A stretch of 64,000 nucleotides of DNA from Agromyces sp. H66 (GCF_004959775.1 NZ_SJZG01000002.1:248001-312000), one strand, 5' to 3'. Numbered from the stretch's first letter, positions 30,824 to 40,272 are shown. Made by a program: numbers and translations. The notes: a model not told the origin generated them from the letters alone.

Positions 30824-31560
30824 CAGATGCCGGACTCCTCCGTGCGCACGAGGATGCGGTCGCAGTCGGGGCAGAGCAGGACGTCGTCGGCGGCCGCCCG
30901 GCGCACCGTGTCGAGGTCCGATCCGGTGAGGGTCATGTTGCAGCCCTGGCACGTGCGCTGGCGCAGGAGTGCCGCGCCGATGCCGGCGCCGCGCGCGCGA
31001 CGCTGTTCGTAGAAGGCGAGGAGCTCGGCGGGCACGCCGCCCGCCACGACGTCGCGGTCGCGTTCGGCCGCCTCGCGTTCCTTCGTGAGGCCCGCGGCCG
31101 CTTCGTCGCGCTCGGCTTGGAGCTTCTCGACCTCGGACTCGATCGTGGCACGCTCCTCGTCGATGTCGGCGACCCGGAGCTCCGCGTCCTCGACGCGCTG
31201 CATGACGACGAGCTCCTGGTCTTCCAGGTCGGAGCGCCGTCGGGCGAGCGAGGCGAGCTCGGACTCCAGCGCCGTGACATCCTTCACCGACGACGTGTGC
31301 TGCAGCCGGTCGCCGTCACGGGCGATCCTTGCCTCGACGATCGCCACATCCGACTCGAGACGGGTCAGCTCGGCACGGGCTCCCTCGAGGGCGCCGACGG
31401 CCTCCGCGCGCGTGCCGCGCACGGCCGTGTGGCGCTTGGCGAGCTCGGCGAGCGGTGCGGTCTGCGGGAGTGCGCCCAACCGGTGGGCCAACTGCTGGAG
31501 GCGGGTGTCGAGGGACTGCAGCCGGAGCAGTTCCTGCTGGTCGGCGGGGCTTGCCTTCAC
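30823..31560 (-). CDS. Coiled-coil zinc-ribbon protein (C4-type, CT398-like)
   Basis: A 245-residue protein. A long coiled coil spans about residues 30-165, rich in Glu/Arg/Leu heptads (LESDVAIVEARIARDGDRL). A C-terminal zinc ribbon follows with CQGC and CPDC pairs, separated by a conserved NMTLTGSDLDTVRRA block. The family is widespread in actinobacteria, related to Chlamydia CT398 and H. pylori HP0958, and proposed to act as a protein- or RNA-binding chaperone. It lies between the Nif3 and RNase H genes in one operon. Confidence 0.85.
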   Translation of the reverse strand: MKASPADQQELLRLQSLDTRLQQLAHRLGALPQTAPLAELAKRHTAVRGTRAEAVGALEGARAELTRLESDVAIVEARIARDGDRLQHTSSVKDVTALESELASLARRRSDLEDQELVVMQRVEDAELRVADIDEERATIESEVEKLQAERDEAAAGLTKEREAAERDRDVVAGGVPAELLAFYEQRRARGAGIGAALLRQRTCQGCNMTLTGSDLDTVRRAAADDVLLCPDCDRILVRTEESGI

Positions 31561-31597
31561 GTGGTGCTCCTCGTGGGGTCGGAGTGGGAAGTGGAAA

Positions 31598-32416
31598 TCA
31601 TTGCACGACCTGGAAGTCCCACGGGTCGGTGCGCAGTTCGCTCACGCGGACCTCGAGGTCGGGGTGTTCGGCGCGCAACTGCGCGGCGGCCTCGTCGAGC
31701 CAGAGCCATTCGCTGGCCCAGTGCGACACGTCGATGAGCGCGGGCCCGCCACCGAGGAGAGCCTGTTCGCGGGCCTCGGATGCCGGGTGGTGACGCAGGT
31801 CGGCCGTCACGTAGACGTCGGCCGCACGCACCGCGGGGTCGCCGAGCAGCGAGTCGCCCGCCCCGCCGCACACCGCCACGGTCTCGACCGGGGCGTCGAA
31901 CTCACCGGAGGCGCGCACGCCGGTCGCCGTGGCGGGCAGGATCTCGGCGAGGCGGCGGGCGAGCCGGCCGAGCGTGGTGGGTTCCGCGAGCCGGCCCACG
32001 CGCCCGAGGCCGAGGGCCGGGTCGGCGCCGGGCACGATCGGTCGCGCGTCGAGCAGGCCGAGGCGGCCGGCGAGCACCGCCGAGGTGCCGCGCTCGACGA
32101 CGTCGGCGTTGGTGTGCGCCGCGAGGAGCGCGCATCGCGCACGGATCAGGCGCGCGAGCAGGGCGCCCTTGTAGCGGTCCTCCGCGATGGTCGTCACCCC
32201 GCGCAGCAGCAGCGGGTGGTGCGTGATGAGGAGGTCGGCGTGGGCCTCGATCGCCTCGTCGACCGTGCTGCCCACGGCGTCGACGGCCAGGAGCACACGT
32301 TCGACCGGGGCATCCGGATCACCGGTGACCAGGCCCGGCGCGTCCCATGGCTCGGCGCCCTCGAGCGGCCAGAGTCGATCGATCGTGGACATGACCTCGG
32401 CGAGTACGACTGGCAC
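31598..32416 (-). CDS. Nif3-like dinuclear metal centre protein (GTP cyclohydrolase I type 2 family)
   Basis: A 272-residue Nif3/DUF34 protein with the metal-binding HHP in LLITHHPLLLRG, the HTNADVV motif and the C-terminal HHPASEAREQ and DVSHWASEW blocks. The family binds two metals; its reaction is not established despite the inherited cyclohydrolase name. GTG 32416 has TAGGCT 6 bases upstream (32423-32428), another leaderless start. It leads the Nif3-zinc ribbon-RNase H set. Confidence 0.87.
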   Translation of the reverse strand: MPVVLAEVMSTIDRLWPLEGAEPWDAPGLVTGDPDAPVERVLLAVDAVGSTVDEAIEAHADLLITHHPLLLRGVTTIAEDRYKGALLARLIRARCALLAAHTNADVVERGTSAVLAGRLGLLDARPIVPGADPALGLGRVGRLAEPTTLGRLARRLAEILPATATGVRASGEFDAPVETVAVCGGAGDSLLGDPAVRAADVYVTADLRHHPASEAREQALLGGGPALIDVSHWASEWLWLDEAAAQLRAEHPDLEVRVSELRTDPWDFQVVQ

Positions 32417-32422
32417 CCGCCC

Positions 32423-32428
32423 AGCCTA
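32423..32428 (-). promoter_or_regulatory. -10 of leaderless Nif3 gene
   Basis: TAGGCT on the minus strand, 6 bases before GTG 32416. Confidence 0.6.
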
Positions 32429-32459
32429 TCGTCGCCGGTACCTCGGGCCCCGGCGGTCG

Positions 32460-32921
32460 TCAGGCGGGCACCGGCGGGTCGGTTCGTCCTTCGAGCGCCG
32501 TGATGCAACGGCCCAGGTAGTCGAGGAGGTCGAGGCGTTCGGCCTCGGTGAGACCGGAGATCATGAGGTCGTCGATCGCGGCGACGCGGCCGGATGCCTC
32601 GGCGAGGAGCCGTACGCCCGATTCGGTGAGCACGACCGGACGCGCGCGACCCGACGGGGCCACGTCGGCTCGCGTCACGAGGCCCCGATCCTGGAGGCCG
32701 CGCAGCACCGCGTTCATGGTCTGGCGGGTCACGAATGCCCCCCGCGCGAGCTCGGAGGCCGAGATCCCCGGCGTGCGCTGCAGCAGCTCGAGGCACGCGT
32801 ACTGCGGCGTCGTCACGCCGAGCGGCCGGAGCACATCATCGATCCGGGTGCGCAGGGCGGACTGGGCTCGCTTCAGGACGTAGCCGATGACCTCCCCGAG
32901 GTCGTCCAACGTCGGTCGCAT
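32460..32921 (-). CDS. MarR family transcriptional regulator
   Basis: A 153-residue winged-helix regulator. The sequence VTTPQYACLELLQRTPGISASELARGAFVTRQTMNAVLRGLQDRG forms the DNA-binding domain, with LTESGVRLL in the wing and helical dimerisation ends. It is divergent from a VOC-domain gene. Three near-identical palindromes TGTCA..TGACA lie in the gap, the first overlapping its own start codon, so autoregulation and control of the VOC gene are expected. The inducer is unknown. Confidence 0.88.
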   Translation of the reverse strand: MRPTLDDLGEVIGYVLKRAQSALRTRIDDVLRPLGVTTPQYACLELLQRTPGISASELARGAFVTRQTMNAVLRGLQDRGLVTRADVAPSGRARPVVLTESGVRLLAEASGRVAAIDDLMISGLTEAERLDLLDYLGRCITALEGRTDPPVPA

Positions 32922-32985
32922 GTCAGTAGCCTGACATAGAGTTCATATGTCAGGGTACTGACATGTGGATGTCAAAGCCCTGACA
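32921..32985. promoter_or_regulatory. Three MarR-type operator palindromes
   Basis: TGTCAG-TAGC-CTGACA at 32921-32936 overlaps the last base of the marR start codon. TGTCAG-GGTA-CTGACA lies at 32948-32963 and TGTCA-AAGCCC-TGACA at 32970-32985. Centres are 27 and 22 bases apart, about two or more helical turns, so dimers could bind cooperatively on similar faces. The array covers the whole divergent promoter region. Confidence 0.8.
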
Positions 32986-33016
32986 TGCATCCCCGCTTCG
33001 AGAACTGGAGAACACC

Positions 33017-33382
33017 ATGACCGTGACCGGACCCGACTTCATCGCACTGCAGGTGCGCGATGTGCCGCGCGCTGCGGCCTTCTACGAGCAGCGGCTCGGT
33101 CTCACGCGCGCCGCCGCGTCTCCGCCCGGCGCCGTCGTCTTCGCCACGAGCCCCATCCCGTTCGCGGTGCGCGAGCCGCTTCCCGGCGTCGACCTCGATT
33201 CCGGCCGACCCGGTCTCGGCGTCGCCCTGTGGCTGCATGCCGACGACGCTCGGTCGCTCCACGACACGCTGGCCTCGAGCGGGGTGCACATCGTCGCGGC
33301 CCCGGCCGACGGCCCGTTCGGCGCGACCTTCAGCTTCCTCGACCCCGACGGCTACACCGTGACGGTCCACGACGGGCGCTGA
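33017..33382 (+). CDS. VOC family protein (glyoxalase/bleomycin resistance fold)
   Basis: A 121-residue vicinal oxygen chelate protein: FIALQVRDVPRAAAFYEQRLGL at the start and the FLDPDGYTVTVHD metal-site end. Members include dioxygenases, glyoxalases and drug-binding proteins; the substrate cannot be told. GGAGAACACC precedes the ATG. It is controlled in all likelihood by the divergent MarR protein, which suggests a defence against a phenolic or electrophilic compound (inference). Confidence 0.85.
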   Translation: MTVTGPDFIALQVRDVPRAAAFYEQRLGLTRAAASPPGAVVFATSPIPFAVREPLPGVDLDSGRPGLGVALWLHADDARSLHDTLASSGVHIVAAPADGPFGATFSFLDPDGYTVTVHDGR

Positions 33383-33399
33383 CTCGACGCGAGGCTGAA

Positions 33400-33475
33400 T
33401 GGTGGGCCCTGCCGGGCTCGAACCGACGACATCCACGGTGTAAACGTGGCGCTCTACCAACTGAGCTAAAGGCCC
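33400..33475 (-). tRNA. tRNA-Val (anticodon TAC)
   Basis: On the minus strand the cloverleaf is complete. The acceptor GGGCCTT pairs with AGGGCCC. There is a D-arm TAGCTCAGTTGGTAGAGC, an anticodon stem CCACG/CGTGG around loop TTTACAC (anticodon TAC), and a T-arm with GGTTCGAGCC. Discriminator A and the CCA end are encoded. Confidence 0.95.
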
Positions 33476-33544
33476 CCGCGCCGACCGGCGCATGCCAATG
33501 CTATCCCGGTCGGCCGGTGGTGGGCGCGCCGCGGCGAGCCCGGA

Positions 33545-34009
33545 TCAGGCGGAGACGCCGGCCAGCGCCTCGCGGTACTGTTGGAGCGATCGGGCCTGAC
33601 CGCGCGGCGTCGCGAAGCTCGCTCGCACCACCCCATCGGTGCCGATGACGAACGTCGCCCGGCGGGCGACGCCGTTCGTGTCGTCGAACGCGCCGTAGGC
33701 GTCGGCGACCTCGCCGTGCGGCCAGAAATCCGCGAGGAGCGGGAAGTCGTACGACTGCGCCTCGCTCCACGCCCGGAGGGTGTGCTTGGAATCCACGGAC
33801 ACCGCCACGAGCTGCGTGCCGCCGGCCTCGAACATCGAGAAGTTGTCGCGCAGCTCGCACAATTCGCCCTGGCAGATGCCCGAGAAGGCGAGCGGGAAGA
33901 ATACGAGGGTGACCGGCCCGTCGGCGAGCAGCGCGTCGAGCCGGACGGTCTGCCCGAACTGGCTCGAGAGCGAGAACTCGGGGGCCCGGCTGCCGGGTTG
34001 CAGGATCAT
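33545..34009 (-). CDS. Peroxiredoxin (AhpE-like)
   Basis: A 154-residue thiol peroxidase. The peroxidatic Cys46 sits in PLAFSGICQGELCELRD (Ser replaces the usual Thr of the PxxxTxxC motif), with a second Cys51 nearby as in actinobacterial AhpE-type enzymes. The later Arg is in ARRATFVIG. It detoxifies hydrogen or organic peroxides and peroxynitrite. Divergent from aceE; a TAGGCT -10 (34053-34058, minus strand) lies about 40 bases before the ATG. Confidence 0.88.
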   Translation of the reverse strand: MILQPGSRAPEFSLSSQFGQTVRLDALLADGPVTLVFFPLAFSGICQGELCELRDNFSMFEAGGTQLVAVSVDSKHTLRAWSEAQSYDFPLLADFWPHGEVADAYGAFDDTNGVARRATFVIGTDGVVRASFATPRGQARSLQQYREALAGVSA

Positions 34010-34060
34010 CGGATGTCTCGCTTCCAGTGTTCACGCGGCATGACGGGCACTCAGCCTAGC

Positions 34061-34106
34061 CCCCGCATGCGGGGCATAGAATCACTAGGATGGCGTGGTG
34101 CCACGC
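34061..34106. promoter_or_regulatory. aceE promoter with 14-bp palindrome
   Basis: A perfect palindrome CCCCGCATGCGGGG (34061-34074) sits between the divergent peroxiredoxin and aceE genes. It is followed by two candidate -10 boxes for aceE, TAGAAT (34077-34082) and TAGGAT (34086-34091), and by the hairpin GCGTGG-TG-CCACGC (34093-34106). The palindrome is a good operator candidate; the regulator is not identifiable here. Confidence 0.5.
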
Positions 34107-34181
34107 GACCGTGATCCGGTCCCTCCGTCGTGCGCACGTCCCACACCCGCAGGCATGATCTGCTGAAGAGAGAGGTCGAGT

Positions 34182-36908
34182 GTGACTGTCAACGACCAGG
34201 ACCCCTACTCGGTCGAGGCGATGGACTCGGATCCCGAGGAGACATCCGAATGGGCCGAATCCCTCGACGCTCTCGTCTCCGAGAAGGGGCACCAGCGTGG
34301 TCGCGAGATCATGCTGAGCCTGCTGAAGCGCTCGAAGGAGCTGCACCTCGGCGTGCCCATGGTCCCGACGACGGACTACCTCAACACCATCGCCCCCGAG
34401 AACGAACCCGACTTCCCCGGTGACGAGGAGATCGAGCGCCGCTTCCGTGCCTGGATCCGCTGGAACGCCGCGGTCACCGTGCACCGCGCGCAGCGTCCGG
34501 GCATCGCGGTCGGCGGCCACATCTCCACGTACGCGTCGTCGGCCTCGCTCTACGAGGTCGGCTTCAACCACTTCTTCCGCGGCCAGGACCACCCGGGCGG
34601 CGGCGACCAGGTCTTCATCCAGGGTCACGCCTCCCCCGGCATCTACGCGCGTGCGTTCCTCGAAGGCCGTCTCTCCACCGACCAGCTCGACGGCTTCCGT
34701 CAGGAGAAGTCGCACGCGCCGAACGGCATCTCGTCGTATCCGCACCCGCGGCTCATGCCCGACTTCTGGCAGTTCCCGACGGTGTCGATGGGCCTCGGCC
34801 CGATCAACGCCATCTGGCAGGCGCAGCTCAACAAGTACCTCACCAATCGCGGCATCAGGGACGCCTCCGACCAGCACGTCTGGGCGTTCCTCGGCGACGG
34901 CGAGATGGACGAGATCGAGAGCCGCGGTCAATTGCAGGTCGCCGCGAACGAGGGTCTCGACAATCTCACGTTCGTCATCAACGCGAACCTGCAGCGACTC
35001 GACGGGCCGGTGCGCGGCAACGGGAAGATCATCCAGGAGCTCGAGAGCTTCTTCCGCGGCGCCGGCTGGAACGTCATCAAGGTCGTCTGGGGCCGCGAAT
35101 GGGATGACCTGCTCGCGCGCGACCACGACGGTGCCCTCCGCAACCTCATGAACGTCACGCCCGACGGCGACTACCAGACCTACAAGGCGGAGTCCGGCGC
35201 CTACGTGCGCGAGAACTTCTTCGGTCGCGACCCGCGCGCGCTCGAGCTCGTCAAGGACCTCACCGACGACGAGGTGTGGGGCCTCAAGCGCGGCGGCCAC
35301 GATTACCGCAAGGTGTACGCGGCGTTCAAGGCCGCCATGGAGCACAAGGGCCAGCCCACCGTCATCATCGCGAAGACGATCAAGGGCTACGGGCTCGGTC
35401 CCGCCTTCGAGGGCCGCAACGCGACCCACCAGATGAAGAAGATGACGCTCGACAACCTGAAGACCTTCAGGGACACCATGCGCATCCCGATCTCCGACGC
35501 ACAGCTCGAGGAGAACCCCTACCTCCCGCCGTACTACCACCCCGGCAACGACGACGAGGCCATCCAGTACCTGCACGAGCGCCGTCGCGCGCTCGGCGGA
35601 TACCTGCCCGAGCGCCGCACGACGCACACCGCGATCACGCTGCCCGACGACTCGGCCTACGCGATCGCGAAGAAGGGCTCGGGCACGCAGGAGATCGCCA
35701 CCACCATGGCCTTCGTGCGCCTGCTGAAGGACCTCATGCGTTCGAAGGACTTCGGCAACCGCATCGTGCCGATCATCCCCGACGAGGCGCGCACGTTCGG
35801 CATGGACGCGTTCTTCCCGAATGCGAAGATCTACAACCCGAACGGCCAGCACTACACCTCGGTCGACCGGGAACTCCTGCTCGCCTACAAGGAGAGCCCG
35901 CAGGGGCAGATCCTGCACGTCGGCATCAACGAGGCTGGCGCGCTGGCCGCGTTCACGGCGGTCGGCACGTCGTATTCGACGCAGGGCGAGCCGCTCATCC
36001 CGATCTACGTCTTCTACTCGATGTTCGGGTTCCAGCGCACGGGCGATGCGATCTGGGCCGCCGGCGACCAGATGAGCCGCGGCTTCATGATCGGTGCGAC
36101 CGCCGGACGCACGACGCTGACGGGCGAGGGCCTCCAGCACGCCGACGGGCATTCGCTGCTCCTCGCCGCCACGAATCCCGCGGTGGTCTCGTACGACCCG
36201 GCCTACGGCTACGAGATCGGGCACATCGTTCGCGCCGGCCTCGACCGGATGTACGGCGGATCGCACCCCGACCCCAACGTGATGTACTACCTGACGGTGT
36301 ACAACGAGCCCATCGTGCAGCCAGCCGAGCCCGAGGGCGTCGACGTCGAGGGCATCGTGCGAGGCATCCACCGCATCGCGGACTCGCAGGTGCAGGGACC
36401 GAAGGCGCAGCTGCTCGCCTCGGGCGTCGCCGTGCCGTGGGCGCTCGAGGCCAAGCACCTCCTCGAGACGGACTGGGGCATCTCGGCCGACGTGTGGTCG
36501 GTCACCAGCTGGACCGAGCTGCGCCGCGACGGCATGGCCGCCGACGAGCACAACTTCCTGAACCCCGACGCCGAGCGCCGCACGCCGTACCTCACGCAGA
36601 AGCTCGAGGGGTCCTCGGGACCGGTCGTCGCAGTGTCGGACTTCATGCACGCCGTTCCCGACCAGATCCGCGCCTACGTGCCCAGCGACTTCGCGACGCT
36701 CGGGGCCGACGGCTTCGGCTTCTCCGACACGCGTCCGGCGGCCCGCCGGTTCTTCAAGATCGACGGCCCCTCGGTGGCGGTGCGCGCACTCGAACTCCTC
36801 GCGGAGCGAGGCGAGGTCGACCGCTCACTCCCGGCGCAGGCCATCGAGAAGTACCGGCTGCACGACGTGAACGCCGGCACCACCGGGACGGCCGGCGGCG
36901 AGAGCTAG
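34182..36908 (+). CDS. aceE: Pyruvate dehydrogenase E1 component (homodimeric)
   Basis: A 908-residue homodimeric E1 that decarboxylates pyruvate with thiamine diphosphate and acylates the E2 lipoyl group. The thiamine-binding motif GDGEMDE near residue 238 continues to [34 protein letters not shown] and the C-terminal [16 protein letters not shown] are diagnostic. The start is GTG 34182 preceded by GAGAGAGG. The E2 and E3 partners are at 13.4-16.5 kb. A FasR-type regulator and the fatty acid synthesis genes follow, linking acetyl-CoA supply to its use. Confidence 0.95.
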   Translation: MTVNDQDPYSVEAMDSDPEETSEWAESLDALVSEKGHQRGREIMLSLLKRSKELHLGVPMVPTTDYLNTIAPENEPDFPGDEEIERRFRAWIRWNAAVTVHRAQRPGIAVGGHISTYASSASLYEVGFNHFFRGQDHPGGGDQVFIQGHASPGIYARAFLEGRLSTDQLDGFRQEKSHAPNGISSYPHPRLMPDFWQFPTVSMGLGPINAIWQAQLNKYLTNRGIRDASDQHVWAFLGDGEMDEIESRGQLQVAANEGLDNLTFVINANLQRLDGPVRGNGKIIQELESFFRGAGWNVIKVVWGREWDDLLARDHDGALRNLMNVTPDGDYQTYKAESGAYVRENFFGRDPRALELVKDLTDDEVWGLKRGGHDYRKVYAAFKAAMEHKGQPTVIIAKTIKGYGLGPAFEGRNATHQMKKMTLDNLKTFRDTMRIPISDAQLEENPYLPPYYHPGNDDEAIQYLHERRRALGGYLPERRTTHTAITLPDDSAYAIAKKGSGTQEIATTMAFVRLLKDLMRSKDFGNRIVPIIPDEARTFGMDAFFPNAKIYNPNGQHYTSVDRELLLAYKESPQGQILHVGINEAGALAAFTAVGTSYSTQGEPLIPIYVFYSMFGFQRTGDAIWAAGDQMSRGFMIGATAGRTTLTGEGLQHADGHSLLLAATNPAVVSYDPAYGYEIGHIVRAGLDRMYGGSHPDPNVMYYLTVYNEPIVQPAEPEGVDVEGIVRGIHRIADSQVQGPKAQLLASGVAVPWALEAKHLLETDWGISADVWSVTSWTELRRDGMAADEHNFLNPDAERRTPYLTQKLEGSSGPVVAVSDFMHAVPDQIRAYVPSDFATLGADGFGFSDTRPAARRFFKIDGPSVAVRALELLAERGEVDRSLPAQAIEKYRLHDVNAGTTGTAGGES

Positions 36909-36919
36909 CAGGCGACGAG

Positions 36920-38134
36920 GTGGCGGCGAAGTCCAGGACGAAAGCGGAGACGCTGGCGTGGTTGCGCACCATTGCGGGCGAGCTGTCGACCCAGACCCTG
37001 AAGCGCCTCGAGGATACGCTCCCGTGGTACGGCGACATGCCGCCCAGCCGACGTTCGGCCGTGGGGCTCGTCGCCCAGGCCGGCATCTCGTCGTTCATCG
37101 CGTGGTTCGAGGATCCGCGGTCGACGCCGTGGATCGCGGCCGACGTGTTCGGGGCCGCCCCGCGTGAGCTCCTCCGCTCGGTGAGCCTGCAGCAGACGCT
37201 GCAGCTCATCCGCGTCACGGTGGAGGTCGTGGAGGACCGCGTCGTGAAGGACGGCGGCGAGGCGCTGCGCGAGGCGATCCTGCTCTACTCGCGCGAGATC
37301 GCCTTCGCCGCCGCCGACGTCTACGCGCGCGCCGCCGAGGCGCGCGGCCTCTGGGATGCGCGCCTCGAGGCGCTCGTCGTCGACTCGATCCTCTCGGGCG
37401 AGTACGACGACGAACTTCCGAGTCGCATCGCCGCGCTGGGCTGGCACGGCCACGGCGAGGTCGCCGTGCTCGTCGGCACGGCGCCGAAGCAGCTCGATGT
37501 CGACCACGTGCGGCGGGCGGCCCGGCACATGCACGCCGATGTGCTCATCGGGGTGCAGGGCAACCGGCTGGTGCTCGTGATCGGTCGCTCCGATCCGCTC
37601 GGACGCGAGCCCGAGGAGTCGATCGGCACGTCGCCGGCGCTCACCTTCATGGAGATCGCCACCCAGCTCGAGCCGCACTTCGGCCCCGGCCACCTGGTGC
37701 TCGGCCACGAGGTGCCGAACCTCGTCGACGCGTCGAAGAGCGCGAAGGCCGCGCTCGCGGGCTTCGCGGTCGCGCGGTCGTGGCGGCACGCGCCGCGGCC
37801 CGTGCACGCCGACGACCTGCTGCCCGAGCGGGCGCTGGCGGGCGATCCGCTCGCGCGCGCCACGCTCGTGCACCGCATCTACCGGCCGCTGCAGGCGCAC
37901 TCGACCGAGCTGCTCACCACCCTCTGGAGCTACCTCGACAACGGCCGGTCGCTCGAGGCCACGGCCCGCGAGCTGTTCGTGCACCCCAACACGGTGCGGT
38001 ACCGGTTGAAGCGCGTCTCCGACGTGATCGGCTGGGATGCCACCGGCGCTCGCGAGGCCCTGATCCTGCAGGCCGCGCTCATCATCGGTTCGATGAGCGA
38101 CCACGAGCACACGCCACGGCGCCGTCCGTCGTGA
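36920..38134 (+). CDS. fasR: FasR-like PucR-family regulator of fatty acid synthesis
   Basis: A 404-residue regulator. The N-terminal three quarters is a ligand-sensing region without clear catalytic motifs. The C-terminal PucR-type helix-turn-helix reads SLEATARELFVHPNTVRYRLKRV. In Streptomyces the homologous FasR lies directly upstream of fabD-fabH-acpP-fabF and activates that operon; the order here is identical. The start is GTG 36920, 11 bases after the aceE stop, with only a weak AGG upstream; no earlier start exists in frame. Confidence 0.85.
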   Translation: MAAKSRTKAETLAWLRTIAGELSTQTLKRLEDTLPWYGDMPPSRRSAVGLVAQAGISSFIAWFEDPRSTPWIAADVFGAAPRELLRSVSLQQTLQLIRVTVEVVEDRVVKDGGEALREAILLYSREIAFAAADVYARAAEARGLWDARLEALVVDSILSGEYDDELPSRIAALGWHGHGEVAVLVGTAPKQLDVDHVRRAARHMHADVLIGVQGNRLVLVIGRSDPLGREPEESIGTSPALTFMEIATQLEPHFGPGHLVLGHEVPNLVDASKSAKAALAGFAVARSWRHAPRPVHADDLLPERALAGDPLARATLVHRIYRPLQAHSTELLTTLWSYLDNGRSLEATARELFVHPNTVRYRLKRVSDVIGWDATGAREALILQAALIIGSMSDHEHTPRRRPS

Positions 38135-38187
38135 CGCGCGCCTCGCGCGTGTCATGTGGGCCACGCACAAGGCTTTCGGCGAGAGCT

Positions 38188-38200
38188 TGTCGTAACGACA
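38188..38200. promoter_or_regulatory. Palindrome upstream of fabD, candidate FasR operator
   Basis: TGTCGT-A-ACGACA lies 37 bases before the fabD GTG start, in the only gap between fasR and fabD. Position and symmetry suit an activator or autoregulatory site. Assignment to FasR is inference from context. Confidence 0.45.
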
Positions 38201-38237
38201 CACACCCGGGCCGACGGGGATTGGCAGGATAGGGAGC

Positions 38238-39161
38238 GTGATCGTCGTCGTCTGCCCTGGACAGGGCTCGCAGACCCCCGGATTCCTCACCCCCTGGCTC
38301 ACCGAACCGGCCTACGCCGAGCGGCTCGACGCCCTCTCCGAGGCCGCGGGCGTCGATCTCGCGACCCACGGCACCGTGAGCGACGCCGACACGATCCGCG
38401 ACACCGCGATCGCCCAGCCGCTCATCGTCGCGGCGGGCCTCATCACGCTCGGCGGCCTGCTCGCCGACGGCCGCGGCGCCCGCATCGGCGGCATCGCCGG
38501 GCACTCGGTCGGCGAGATCACCGCCGCCGTCGGCGCCGGCGTCCTGCAGGAGGCCGACGCGATGCACTTCGTCGCCGAGCGGGGCCGAGCGATGGCGGAT
38601 GCCGCTGCGCTCGCGCCGACCGGCATGAGCGCCGTCATCGGCGCCGACGAGCCGGCACTGCTCGCCCGCCTGGACGAGCTCGGACTCGAGCCCGCGAACT
38701 TCAACGGCGGCGGCCAGATCGTGGTCGCGGGCGCACTCGACGCGCTCGAGGCGCTCAAGGCCGCGCCCCCCGCCGGTGCCCGGGTCATCCCGCTGCAGGT
38801 CGCCGGCGCCTTCCACACCCGCTACATGCAGCCGGCGGTCGAGCGGCTCGCCGCCGTGGCGGCGGCCGTTCACGACGTCGCCGATCCCGGCGTGACGCTC
38901 TGGACGAACCACGACGGCAGCCCCGTGGCATCCGGTGCCGCCTTCGTCGACCTGCTCGTGGGGCAGGTCTCCTCCCCGGTGCGCTGGGACCGCTGCATGG
39001 AGTCGTTCGCCGCCGCCGGCATCACCGGCCTGATCGAGGTCGCCCCGGCGGGCGCGCTCGTCGGCCTCGCCAAGCGCGCACTCAAGGGCGTTCCGACCGT
39101 CGCGGTGAAGACGCCCGACGACCTGCCCGCCGCCATCGAGCTCATCGACCAGGCCGCCTGA
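38238..39161 (+). CDS. fabD: Malonyl-CoA:ACP transacylase
   Basis: A 307-residue FabD that loads malonyl groups onto ACP for fatty acid elongation. PGQGSQTPG is at the N-terminus, the nucleophile Ser90 in GHSVGE and the catalytic His near 196 in GAFHTRYM. The start is GTG 38238 with AGGGAG directly upstream. It is the first gene of the fabD-fabH-acpP-fabF operon. Confidence 0.95.
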   Translation: MIVVVCPGQGSQTPGFLTPWLTEPAYAERLDALSEAAGVDLATHGTVSDADTIRDTAIAQPLIVAAGLITLGGLLADGRGARIGGIAGHSVGEITAAVGAGVLQEADAMHFVAERGRAMADAAALAPTGMSAVIGADEPALLARLDELGLEPANFNGGGQIVVAGALDALEALKAAPPAGARVIPLQVAGAFHTRYMQPAVERLAAVAAAVHDVADPGVTLWTNHDGSPVASGAAFVDLLVGQVSSPVRWDRCMESFAAAGITGLIEVAPAGALVGLAKRALKGVPTVAVKTPDDLPAAIELIDQAA

Positions 39162-39202
39162 TCCCGGGCACGACGAGCGGCACACACGAGAGATTGGCGA
39201 GC

Positions 39203-40207
39203 ATGACCAGACCCACACTCCAGCAGTCGCACGGCCCCGCCTACACGCGCATCTACGCGGTCGGGGCGGCGCGCGGCGAGAACGCCGTGCCGAACGACGA
39301 CCTCGTCGGACCGATCGACTCCTCCGACGAGTGGATCCAGCAGCGCACGGGCATCATCACCCGCACGCGCGCCGGAGCCGACGTGGAGGCCATCGACCTC
39401 GCCACGGATGCCGCACGCGAGGCCATCGAGAAGTCGGGCGTGGCCCCCGAGCTCATCGACCTCGTCATCGTCGCGACCATCTCGAACGTGCAGCAGACGC
39501 CGTCCATCGCCGCGGTGGTCGCCGACCGGGTCGGCGCCAACCCGGCCGCGGCCTACGACGAGAACGCCGCGTGCGCGGGCTACGCCTACGCGGTCGCCCA
39601 GGCCGATGCGCTCATCCGCACCGGCCTGGCGCACTACGCACTCGTCATCGGCGCCGAGAAGCTCTCGAACGTGGTCGACCCGACTGACCGGTCGATCTCG
39701 TTCCTCCTCGGCGACGGCGCGGGTGCCGTGGTCATCGGCCCGAGCGACTTCCCGGGCATCGCCCGCACGATCTGGGGCTCCGACGGCTCGAAGGCCGACG
39801 CCGTCGGCATGAACCACACCCTCACCGAGTTCCGCGAGGGCCGCTCGGAGTGGCCCACGCTCCGCCAGGAGGGCCCGACCGTGTTCCGTTGGGCCGTGTG
39901 GGACATGGCCAAGGTCGCGAAGCAGGCACTGGATGCCGCGGGCGTGACGAGCGCCGACCTCGCGGCGTTCATCCCCCACCAGGCCAACATGCGCATCATC
40001 GACGAGTTCGCGAAGCAGCTCAAGCTGCCCGAATCGGTCGTGATCGCCCGCGACATCGCGACGACCGGCAACACCTCGGCCGCCTCGATCCCGCTTGCGA
40101 CCCACCGGTTGCTGCAGGAGCATCCGGAGCTCTCGGGCGGCCTCGCCCTCCAGATCGGCTTCGGTGCCGGACTCGTGTTCGGCGCCCAAGTGGTGGTTCT
40201 TCCCTGA
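39203..40207 (+). CDS. fabH: Beta-ketoacyl-ACP synthase III
   Basis: A 334-residue FabH that condenses a starter acyl-CoA with malonyl-ACP and so sets chain type (branched starters are usual in this group). The catalytic triad is Cys124 (NAACAGYAYA), His259 (IPHQANMRI) and Asn290 (TTGNTSAAS). ATG 39203 follows GAGAG elements. It lies 41 bases after fabD. Confidence 0.95.
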   Translation: MTRPTLQQSHGPAYTRIYAVGAARGENAVPNDDLVGPIDSSDEWIQQRTGIITRTRAGADVEAIDLATDAAREAIEKSGVAPELIDLVIVATISNVQQTPSIAAVVADRVGANPAAAYDENAACAGYAYAVAQADALIRTGLAHYALVIGAEKLSNVVDPTDRSISFLLGDGAGAVVIGPSDFPGIARTIWGSDGSKADAVGMNHTLTEFREGRSEWPTLRQEGPTVFRWAVWDMAKVAKQALDAAGVTSADLAAFIPHQANMRIIDEFAKQLKLPESVVIARDIATTGNTSAASIPLATHRLLQEHPELSGGLALQIGFGAGLVFGAQVVVLP

Positions 40208-40227
40208 ACCGCCGACCATCGTCCATC

Positions 40228-40255
40228 TAGACTGTGTCTCGGTCAAACGAGACAC
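40228..40255 (+). promoter_or_regulatory. Internal promoter and inverted repeat before acpP
   Basis: TAGACT (40228-40233) is a -10 candidate. It is followed at once by GTGTCTCG (40234-40241), 6 bases, CGAGACAC (40248-40255), a perfect 8-bp inverted repeat spanning the expected transcription start. It could be an operator or the foot of a 5' hairpin that allows acpP to be made at higher level than fabD/fabH. Confidence 0.5.
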
Positions 40256-40272
40256 CCCCAAGGAGAAGAACA

